Of a stretch of DNA of 64,000 nucleotides, positions 13,601 through 25,600 are shown piece by piece (positions within the stretch are counted from its first letter, which is position 1; each line of letters starts with the position of its first letter). Source of the stretch: Patiria miniata (Eukaryota > Echinodermata > Asteroidea > Valvatida > Asterinidae); NCBI RefSeq assembly GCF_015706575.1, contig NW_024037069.1:45318347-45382346 (forward strand), read 5' to 3'. The translations under genes were made by a program, and so were the position numbers. Below the pieces are notes generated by a model. The model was given only the letters and a program-made list of their open reading frames with translations. It did no database searches and had not been told where the DNA came from.

Positions 13601-16600
13601 CATGTCATCCATTGTATGAAAATCTACTTGAACGTCTACTTTTCAGGGAAACATACTTTGATCCAATCATTTGGAAAACAAGTTTAGTTTTGTGTGGTTG
13701 CATGGTTCTCTGTTGTTTCTGTTTTTTTTTGGGGGGGGGGTGTTTATTTTACCTTTTGTTAGGCTTTGTATTATATTTCTTTTTACAATTTTTTTCATTA
13801 TGAATAAAAAATCAAATCCAGGCTGGCCATTTGGTACAGGAATATTTGCCAAACAATTGACATTGTTTTAGAGCTTGGTGCAAAATGGCAATTTAAAAAA
13901 AAATATTAATAAATAAAATAGTGGCATTTTTCTGGCCACATAATTATTTCCTCTAAGAAAAGGAGGGTTGGGTGTTTTTTCTGGTTGTGAAGTGGGGCAT
14001 TTTTTATTGTTTTCAAAAGTCACGAGGGCTTACTTGCTCACTTGCCCCAAATATACTGGTTTACCACTGTCCCCACTCTTTTTCTACCGGCACACTTTTC
14101 TTGAGAAATAACAAAAACAAACTTATTTGTTGTTTATCACTTCACCCGAAAAGACCCTGCGTGCCACTGTTCCAGATTCCCAGTAAAAGTAACGATCAGC
14201 TGATTTGTGATCAGCTGATGTGTGGTCCAATGGTCCAAACAATGTCACTCCACTTGTAACTCTTGGCAAACCTCCAGGATGTTCTGTCAACAACCTTGTC
14301 AGTTTCAATGGCGAGATCCCACCCACCAGCTGCTCAAAGTTTCTCACCTTGAACTTTGACCTTTGACTTTTGAATAAAGGGAAAGTTTTGAGCCAGGAAT
14401 TGACGTAGTTTTGAAAAATAACTTTATTCCCGCAGGACAGTGACACTTTTTTTCAGGGTTTTGGAGTTATAAATCAAAACAGATTTTTGAGGTATTGCCA
14501 CAAAACTTTGGCGATATGTTTTCAGGGGGTATTGAGAACAATGACCTCAGGAAAATTTGTAACATTTTTATGAAAGAAAGGAACTTTTGGGGTTTTTCCC
14601 CCAAATAAAAAGTACAGCATGATACAGGGTGCCCCCACCCCAAAAAAAACCCGGAATGGCATACTTCCACTACCCTACGACTCAAACCACCTATACCAAT
14701 GCATGGAGAATCTTTTAAGAAGCAATTTGAAACCAAGATCGCCTGATTTGGTCCAGTAATTTTTGTTCTAGAGCCTATTTTGTGAAGCAAGGTGGGGGTC
14801 ATTTTTGTCCCGATGAATTACTAAACCGCGCCCTGGAATTTGACTTACATTGTAATTGATAAAGGGATTGTTATCTAATAATAACCACATGAAAGAAGTA
14901 TCCTTCACAAAATAGGCTCTGCAGCAAAAACTACTGGACAGAATCAGGTCTTGGTATCATTATTCTTCTAAAAGGATTCTCCATCAATTGGTACAGGTGG
15001 TTCGAGTCTCAAGGTAGTGGAAGTGTGCCGTTCTGTTTTTTTTTTTTACCACCCTCTGTAGCATGGCGGGAAAAAATGAAAATCTATTTAGCATTTTATT
15101 GAAATTATTCTTCCTTAGAATTATCGTTATAATATTTTGCACGCTCAGCATAATACTGAAAATTAACAAACAATGACAAAATGAGTTACAGGAAGACTTC
15201 AACCTTAGACTTAAACAAAACTTGGACTTGACATTGCATAATCAGAATACAGTACAGTTTTTACCAGAAAGCCCCAGTTTTGTAAGCATTTCCTCTTGCA
15301 TCAGCATGTGGCGTGATGAAGGGTCAAAGGTCAAGAGATCTGAACACAATACCCAATCAACAACCAGTGGGGCCTTCGTTCTGACAAACATGATAACGTG
15401 ACCCAGTTCCCAAGTTCAGGGAATAAATTGGCACCGAGGCAAACAATTATTGCACAATGGCAAAACAAAACTGGGGTCCCATTGTGAGGTGGCCTGTTTT
15501 GTTGTGGATGGTTTTCCCAGATGTTTTCAAAATACTTGGGGAACAAACTTTTAAAATCCATTTATCATCTGTGATACTGAGAAAAAATCCCCCCCAAAAT
15601 TAGCTAATTCCAGGTTTTTAGTTTGATTCGCCAAAAATATCAAAGTTATGATAAAGTACTCCCAATCTTTTTCAAGTCAATCCATTCTAGGGGCCAAGTG
15701 ACAATCTGTCAAATAAACTGCAACAAAGGCATTCCTTTGTGATTGTTCATCCCCTGTTATACTAATGACATAACTTGTCATCAGCTCCATTAAAATGTTG
15801 CATAATATTGCCGTGAAATCTCAAGGGAACAGGTTCCAAATTTGACTTAAGCAGAGTTTTGAGTTAAGCAGGGTTGTATATCATTGTTATACTACTGAAG
15901 GCAATGAATTCTTTGTTTGACTTAACATGCAGTTGCTTTGAAAAAATATCAGAGTTTGATTCTTAAGGCCAGTTCATACACACAATTAAATGCAACTGCA
16001 AGCAAATTTGAAATTTTCGCTGCAAAATTCACCGGGGTTGAAATGTGTTCCTTAGTTATGGGATGTATGCATGCACATAAGCCAAATTCCTGCTAACTCA
16101 TGAAATATGCTCACCTTCAGCACTTCATTTTCTGTGATAATAAGGATTTTTGGCTAACAGTAAGCACAGCCATAAAAGTGGGCCCTCTACTGAGCAATAA
16201 ATGAATATAAACCAATACAAGCAGGCAGTTCTCATCTAGGAACTCAAACTCTTTGTTGTTTACAAGCTGTCATTGGTCAACAGCTGTTAATATTTACAAG
16301 TCCTACACTATAAACATGACCTCTTGACCCCTCCATACTGCCTGGTCCTCCAGGCCCAGGGATTGGCGATAGACTGGCCAAGAAATGGGGCAAATTGGCA
16401 GCTGACCCTCACACAAATTTGCAGTGATGGTCCCCCACTTAAAGCAATACAATAGTCCGACCATAGAGGTGATTTTATTTCCATTGGGTGTAGACCTGGT
16501 TTTCTCAGAACCATACAGCTTGTGACTGGTTCACCACATGGGACTTACAAAACAATGTAGGAATGATAAACCTCAAGTTATTTCACCATAGAGCCTTTCA

Positions 16601-19600
16601 AAATCTGGTCAGTGTACAACCAAAATGACCAATGCCCTATTTCAGGAAGCATAAACTCTAGTACACAATGCATGACAACCTGTCCAGTACTCTCACCCCC
16701 ACACCAAAAAAAAAAATCATAAGAGGTTAAAAGATGAAGAGAACAAGAAAAAGATACATCCTTGCATTTGAAAATCTTTAAACTTAAAGGGAATGTACAA
16801 CATTTGCTTTTGCTGCAGTTTTCAGAAATAAATGGATTTGGAGGATAAGTATGTTATGGCAAATATTGTTACACTTGTTTCACTTTTTTGGCTTGTAGAT
16901 GCTGGAAAAACATAGAAAACCAATCATGTTCTTGTAGTCTGGTTCCCTGACACCACTTAAGATGAAACAGAGCAATTTGTAGACTTTGGGGAATTGTAAG
17001 GTCAAAGAATCAGTCTAGCAGGCTTGTACCCCTTCACAGGTGTGTAATCAATTGCAAAGAAAATGCGAAATAGCTTAATATGAAAAACTAGGAGCAGTTT
17101 TTGAAAAAAGCCAGTATTTTTTCCAACGCTGGTCAGCCGACCAGCGTTGGAAAAATACAGTTTTTCTTGAAAATATCAGCACATCAAGAGCCACGATTTT
17201 ACAGGATGCTTTAGACTGTCATTCCCTAACAATCCAGTAAGGTATTACGTGATAATTTGATCATTTCTTTTTAGATGTTTGCAAATGTTGTATCTTCCCT
17301 TTAACATAAACCAGTAATCAATGTATACAGACATAAAATACGCTGGCCCCCTTACCCTCCCCCCCCCCCCACCCTCAACTGCCCCTTCAACAGTAACAAA
17401 GAGATAGATACATTACAACAGAAACTGTCGCTGCCATACCAATGCAAAGATGCTACAGGTTTGTGCATATCCAGATGAACATTAGTTAGGTGTGCTTTAA
17501 ATGCAACATATACGGTGTAAACACAAAGTGCACGTGTTCATCTTTTCAAACCGTGGAAAAAAAACCCAGAGAACAAAAGAGAACAATTTCGTCTACGATT
17601 TCCAGTACACGTCCGCGATTGGGGTACAAACAAAAGATGGACAATAGGACTACAATACTGGAATTTGTATCCTTGTGGAGACATTCCTTTGTTCTCGTGT
17701 ACAAAAGTTTTCGAGTTTGAAAGTGTAGTTTAAAAATGCTCTTATTTTAACCAGAATTAATTTCCTTGGCTGAAATTTGGACTTAAAATCCCTTTTCTAA
17801 AACTCTTCCATTTTCAACAGATCAACATAGCTTGGAAATTCCTAGTTTTTGGGTAAAATCCATATCTATTTCGTGAAAATCTTGTGGAGACATATTCATC
17901 TAGAGAAATTGCCCTGTGGAGACGTTTACAATCTTTTGTTCCCTATTGTACACATGTCTCCAGAGGGTACGGTGTATCAGATCGTCCATGATCGACGGTG
18001 AACACACGTTTGGGTGTGTGTCCTACGCATTGGGCCCCCATAGTTGGTCCGGTTATGCACAGCGCAACAAACTGTTTCTGCACAGATTGCCTAGTGGATT
18101 AGGGCAAATCATTGGTCTCATTCAGATACTTGTGAAAGAAGTGTGGATTTTTAATCCCAACCAATGCATATGTGACTGTAAATCCCTCCTATTGTTTGAT
18201 TACTCATAGACAGTCAAAAATGTCTTCCACTTTCCTTGACATGCATTTGTACACGGACTCAAAAAAAAAAGAGTCAGAACACATTCATGTAAGCACTGTG
18301 ACTTGTCAAATTCCACCAACTGACAAAAGAGGTAACTGGTCAGTACAGCTGGCATATCAATCACCTCCAGTCAACGCATGACTATTTCAAATCAACAAGG
18401 GAATTGTTAACTGTTAAAAACAGTCACTTGATTGATTTTGACTGCTGGCGTAGCTGAATTTGTCAGCAAGGGGGGGGGGGGGGGCAGGAGTGTCGCAGGT
18501 TACTAAAACTCCCAATAGCAAAATTCACAGGATGTCCATAAAATTGGCCGTGTGGATTCTATTACTTGTCAAGGTTATGGGGCCTGGGAGGGGGTACAAA
18601 GTTGAAACAAGATAGTACCAAGGTGTTTAATCAGGAAATAGAATGCCTCAAGTATTGACATACTTAATAAATGACTAAAACTTCATAATTTATAAATCTT
18701 GTTATGGACATCACAAGATTATAAATAATATTATGGACATTCGTGTCTGGAATCAACATCACACACGTGATAAAGAACACACTGAATCATGGTATTTAAA
18801 GTTCTATGTGTTATTTTATAAAAAATTAACCTTTCTCTCTGCCTTAAAAAAAAATCACAATAAGACTTGCATTTTGCACTTGAAAACAAGATGCCAAAAT
18901 AACTACCTGAAATCCATCATTTTATCCCCATAATTTTCATTTTACAATAAAATACACTTGACCACATGCAATCCGACTGGCACACCATGCAAACAAAAGG
19001 TCTTGTTGTCCCCTTTTATTGGATACTTTTCAGGTTGTGATGCTTTTAATTTTGAAGATTTCATAAATGTTCCACATTTCAGTCATGTCCACTTTTGCGT
19101 GGAATCGCCCATAACCAAATAATTGACACCGTATTAATGACATGCTTGGTAGTGGGGTGATTGAACTCCATCAGTATAGAAAACATGTGGACCATACTCA
19201 CTCTGACAATCAAATCATGTCTGTCCATGGTCATACCCAATATTCAAAACAATGGTAATAAAGTAAAGTACACATGCATGAGAGATATGATCTGTGTTTA
19301 AAATTTGGAGTGTCACCGTTAAAATATGACATAGTTTGCTGGGCAAAAGAAAACTGCTTGATTAAAACTGTCTTTGCTGAAGTTTGTCAGTTGTGCAAAT
19401 GATAAATTGAATGAGAGAAATTTCAGGATTTTCGCAAAGTGCTGGGCACAATATGACTGCATCCTGAAATCTTTAACGACTGCCAAAGACTCTGATAAAT
19501 AATGTTTGTAACAAACATACTCACCTTTCTGAGTCCCATTTTACTGGCCACAAACTCCACGGCCTCTGCATTATGATCAGGTAGCAGCTCTAAACTGTTT

Positions 19601-22600
19601 ACTGTGGATCTCTACAGTAGAAAATGAACCCCTCATTAGCATTCAATGCAACACTACATAGAACGTGCTGGTTTGGGTGGGGAGGAATGAAGGTGACAGG
19701 GTGGGATGGGTTGAACTAGGCTGGGGTAGGGAGGAATGAAGGCGACAGGGTGGGATGGGTTGAACTAGGCTGGGGTAGGGAGGAATGAAGGCGACAGGGT
19801 GGGATGGGTTGAACTAGGCTGGGGTAGGGAGGAATGAAGGCGACAGGGTGGGATGGGTTGAACTAGGCTGGGGTAAGGAGGAATGAGGGCGACAGGGTGG
19901 GATGGGTTGAACTAGGCTGGGGTGAGGAATGAAGGCGAAAGTGTGGGATGGGTTGAAGTAGGCTGGGGTAGGGAGGAATGAAGGCGACAGGGTGGGATGG
20001 GTTGAACTAGGCTGGGGTAAGGAGGAATGAGGGCGACAGGGTGGGATGGGTTGAACTAGGCTGGGGTGAGGAATGAAGGCGACAGGGTGGGATGGGTTGA
20101 ACTAGGCTGGGGTAAGGAGGAATGAGGGCGACAGGGTGGGATGGGTTGAACTAGGCTGGGGTGAGGAATGAAGGCGAAAGTGTGGGATGGGTTGAAGTAG
20201 GCTGGGGTAGGGAGGAATGAAGGCGACAGGATGGGATGGGTTGAACTAGAATGGGGTAAGGAAGAATAAAGGCGACAGGGTGGGATGGGTTGAACTAGGC
20301 TGGGGTAGGGAGGAATGAAGGCCACAGGGGTGGATGGGTTGAACTAGGCTAGGGTGGTCTGCTTGTAAGACGGTTGGTGGGCTGAGATGGGTGGTTGTCA
20401 TGGATGTAGTCGAGTACATCACAAGCACCTGCAAGTTCCTACAAGTCCATCACAATTTCTACAGTCCCAATTCTAATCACAAGCTATTCAAAGGAGCTTT
20501 GATAAATACATTCCTTTGCTTTTGTTCATTCACATTTCTGACTGGACTTGTGAATGACTTGCGATAGACTTGACTTCAGAAAGGCTGCTGATGGGCTGGT
20601 CTGTTGTATATCGAGAAGTGAATGCTAGGTTGTACAAAGCCAGGAGTAAGCACAATTAGGATTGGTTGGGTTGGCGACACACATCTGGGTTTCTGTGCGG
20701 CTGCTTTAGAACCTTTTTTTTATTATGATGATGGTTTTCCAAACCTAATCAAATCAGTAAATTTTCCCTGACCTGCGGAGGTTCATAGATTGCTGACACC
20801 GTGGCTTTGATTCCTAGGGGAACGTCTTTGTGATGCTCGTATTTCCCGTACAGGAAACCAATACGCTGGTTCCCCGTCTTACGCCAGTAGTCCAGGAACC
20901 GGTTAAACATGAATGGATTCTCAAACATCAGGTTGTCTACGTGTCGATATGTCTGCATTCATATTTGGATAAAAGTCATATAATAAGTTTTAATTAATGA
21001 TAACACTTTCGTAAAGTAATAATTTAATAACTATACAATGGCCAATTTTTCCAGTCGATGTCTCATTCAAAAGTGAATGACTTTTGTATTACTAGAGAAA
21101 AGGCAATTCGGAAAAGGAATCCATTTTTCGGGTTTGAAACTCAAAAATAGAACAGGGAACGCAATTTAATAAAGTGCAGAGATTTGCCATTTAATTCTGC
21201 AGAGGGGTGAAGTTGAAGACTCCTAGCAAACAATCTCAGGAGTTAGGTATAAAAATAATTATTCCCAAGCTTATGCAACTGAATATTATATAACACAAAG
21301 ACATTGTACAATGCAACAACTTCCCTATACTCTTCCAGTGACTTTTTGTCACTAAATTTACGTTGAAATTAATATTTGTTTGAAAATGAAACAATGGGAG
21401 ACTTTTGAGACGTTGGTGGCAGCAAACACACCGGTCCTTTTTCCATTGTTTGTGTCATATTGAGCATGCACACTTTAGCTTAAACATGATGTAAACAATT
21501 GAAGAAAAAAACCCTGTTTGTTTGCTGCCACCAACGACTCAAAAGTCTCCCATTAAAACTTGGTTCTTGCCCTAGTTTTGTACCTGTCTGTTCAGTGTGG
21601 TGGCACTAGGCTGACATTTGGTGCAGATACCGCCCGGCCAGGGAGCATGTTCTGTACAACCTGGCTTGATTTTAAGACTGATGTTTTCAAGAAACGCAAA
21701 CTTTCCTCTGCAAAGAAAGAATAAGAAATAATAAAAGTTGGGTTAGTCTTGTAAGAGATTAGTCTAATGTTACATTAACACATTTTTAGAAATATGCTCT
21801 TTCATGTTCCCAAATGAAGTGTTTTAAACTGCTTGGGTTTCAGTTCGTGGTTCAACCCAAGGGTTGATTACTATAGCCTTTAGGCCAATTTGAATCAGTA
21901 CAATACAACCATCTGTCATTGTAAAAATGTCAAAAATCTACATTAAAAATTGAAAAAAAAAAAAATCAAAACAAAATGTCGTTGTATTTTACATAAGGCC
22001 TTTCACGCTATCCAATATCTCCGTGTTGGACCAAGTTCAAACAAAGAGATTTCGAGAACCCCTTTCAAAATAGCAAGAATCCAACACCGCTTTTACATGG
22101 GTCCAGTGCTCTACCTGGGTAAAATCCTACCCTGGTTTGGACCAGGGTTGAGCTAACCGGGTAGAAAATCCTCCAATACTTACAACTGATCCATGTGCAC
22201 ACCCATGTTTGACAGGACGCATGTTGCTTTTTAACTTGGGAAGGCAAGATGATAGTTTGATAAGGCCTGTATTTACTACAGGGCATTGGTAGGCGTTTCA
22301 TTCAAGTGACTAAGTGACTTACTTGTGGACTCCACCAGTAAGTTTCCTGATGTGAGAATGGAAGGATAGATGTTTGATGGGTGGATCTACAGGGCATTGG
22401 TAGGTGTTTAATCCTAGTGACTTACTTGTGGACTCCACCAGTAAGTTTCCTGATGTGAGAATGGAAGGATAGATGTTTGATGGGTGGATCTACAGGGCAT
22501 TGGTAGGTGTTTAATCCTAGTGACTTACTTGTGGACTCCACCAGTAAGTTTCCTGATATGAGAATGGAAGGATAGATGTTTGATGGGTGGATCTACAGGG

Positions 22601-25600
22601 CATTGGTAGGTGTTTAATCCTAGTGACTTACTTGTCCACTCCACCGGTAAGTTTCCTGATATAAGAATGGAAGGATAGATGTTTGATGGGTGGATCTACA
22701 GGGCATTGGTAGGTGTTTAATCCTAGTGACTTACTTGTCCACTCCACCAGTAAGTTTCCTGATATGAGAATGGAAGGATAGATGTTTGATGGGTGGATCT
22801 ACAGGGCATTGGTAGGTGTTTAATCCTAGTGACTTACTTGTCGACTCCACCAGTAAGTTTCCTGATATAAGAATGGAAGGATAGATGTTTGATGGGTGGA
22901 TCTACAGGGCATTGGTAGGTGTTTAATCCTAGTGACTTACTTGTCGACTCCACCAGTAAGTTTCCTGATGTGAGAATGGAAGGATAGATGTTTGATGGGT
23001 GGATCGTGCTCCTGGAGATACCTCTCATCGTACGGCTAAAAAAGCAACAAGAAATCTATCTAATCTAATCTATTAAAGGTACACATTCATCCGAAGGTTG
23101 CCAAAACTCAAAGTTCTGGCTTACCGATAATCCACACGTTAATGGAGAAAATGTTGAAAAACCAGCCCAAAAATGCTGCCAAGTCAAATGTAAACAAACA
23201 GGATTCTCCAATATTTTCCCTAAAGAATGTAATAAATTGTAGGGATAACCTGTTACCTAGACCTTTGTAATAAGATACGTTAACAATCTAAAACATGAAA
23301 TTTTAGCAAAATCTGGATATATTGACAGTGTATGAGATTGTTTACCTCCAAAGGTACACAGTGGACACACTTTGCATTGACTCCATGGTGACACCTGTTG
23401 GAAAGCAGAGCAAGAATATATTACATTATCATAGGCTCATAGATAGAGTATCAGCAGTGTTGTAGTCCAGATATTTGATATGGATCACAAGTCATCACAA
23501 GTAAATCACCACCCATACAGAGTCCCTTATACTTGTGACTGGACTTGTGATCTGTCCAAAATGCAGCGACTGTCAGATTGCAACAGTAGGGAAATATTTC
23601 CACCAATTCAATCACTTTATTTTTCATGCTTTCTAAGGTGGGACTTGAACCTGTGACTTTCCATTTACTAGTGCAGATATCCTACCCACTCAACCACTGA
23701 GCTTTGAGCTTAACTGGAAGGAAAAATAAAAACCTGTATAAAAGGAAATTCTGGGTTTTTTTTGCCTTTCTTCCAATTTTGTTCAGGTGTCTGGTTGAGT
23801 CAGCAACAATTCACAGAAGTTTATTTCAGAGTGCAATAAAAACCACAAATTTGTCCTTCAAGAAGCAGAAGTATCGGAACTATAAGCTTTTCTGTTAGTC
23901 TCTCAGAAAGTGCTGTAGCTAAGAACAGGAGCGTAGTCGAGTCCATCACAAACCCTTGCAAGACAAACACAAGTCCATCCACTGCTTCTTGTGACTGGAC
24001 TTGTGATGTACTTGACTACATCCCTGGCCGAGATTGGAACACAACACCCAGCAGAGGAATTAGAAACTTTCTCCCTGATGGTTGACTTACAGTTGATCAT
24101 CTCTTTCTCTGTAGATCTTGCCATCAAGTTTGGCAATAAATTGGTCCACGTCATCCTCGACTACACTGGAGGTCGACACGCTTGGCTTATCAGCATCTCC
24201 ATCATAGCTAGATGTTTGGTATGTCACATATAGCATATCTCCATGTCTGTCAACAGGGAAATAATACAAGAAGTTGTTCATGATCAGTGATAAGAGTTTT
24301 TGAATAGTGGAAAAAGTTGACTTGAAGACATTTCCTTATGTTATCACAGATTTCTTAACTATTATTTGGTTGAGTACCTGAAAAACCTGAATATAGTGTG
24401 TTTTTTTCCTGATTTTCATTGGCAAATGAAAATGACTACTTTCTGAGAATTTTTGCATCACTAGTTTTCTTTAAAATGTTCCGTTAGATATTTATCAGTG
24501 TTTTATTGTCTAATATTGTCTCTTAGAATTGGATGTAATACACCCAGCATTTAGCTCTCCTATTTTAAGGCAAAATCCATGCTATACACATGTTTTGATC
24601 GAGGATTTCTAGAGGACTTGTTAAATGTCACATTAGTTTCAGACTTTTACCTAGATTCATATCAGCTGGGTCCACATGCATATCAACGACTTAATCTTTT
24701 AGACCACTATACCTCCCCAAACCCCCCTGCTTATTACTCACTGTAGTGCCTGAAACCACATGTGCATTCTATAGTTTCATGGAATCATCAGTGAATAAAT
24801 ACAATGGTTTACATGGTTGGGCCTTTTTACCATTACTGAAAAGTAAATATCCAATTTTTTTTATTGCTCGGTTGAAGTGAACGTTATCCCTACAGAAATG
24901 ATAGTGGTCACAAACAGAAATTACTTGATTTTGGACGAGTTCAGCGTGGCTTTGCTGGTTGGTCGTAACTCCTTTGTCTTGTTTCGGTCGGCAAATAATT
25001 TGAATTGGTCTACGGGAATTGCCACTGCTTCAGACACCTGTGGGAAAAGTTTGTTTTAAATGTTCAATCAATGATTATTCAAAAAGAAAGTCTGAAAGAG
25101 AGAAAAAAATATCAGTACTTAAACAAAAAACATTACCTGTTGAGTGTGGAATGAATATAAACCTATTTACAGCTTCAATAAATCGAATTCTGCTCTCCGA
25201 AGCAGAAAATGGTTTTAACTTTTAACTTAAATTGATTGAAATATAAATCAACAATATATATGGTAATTAATGATTTGAGCCAAAATGTTACAAACTTTTA
25301 AACACAGTTTACTACTGAATTTGGTTTCAATGTACAAGGTAGCAATCATGTAGGCATTTCTTTTCCAAGTGTACAAGAAAAGAGAAACAGTTCATGATGT
25401 TTTCAAAGCTGTGTTTTGAAGTGTCTTAAAGGTAGAGAACATCATTTGCAGCTATCTAAAAAGTAACTGACGAAATTATTGTTGAAAAGCATACTTGGTT
25501 TAAAGATGGTAATGGTACTAAACGCCATGCAAAATTGTTGTTGCTGACGTGCTGTCATTTTAAAGAAAACAATAAAAGAAGGCCTTTTCTAAAGACGCAT

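Noticed and set aside
20056-20434. Minus-strand open frames of 62-89 codons (proline/serine-rich)
   Set aside because: They are read-through of the 49-bp minisatellite, whose unit is not a multiple of three. No start context or splice sites.
22834-23028. A 64-codon minus-strand frame through the repeat array
   Set aside because: It reads one unit out of frame and the next in frame, a by-product of the 103-bp period. The real exon is 23035-22941.
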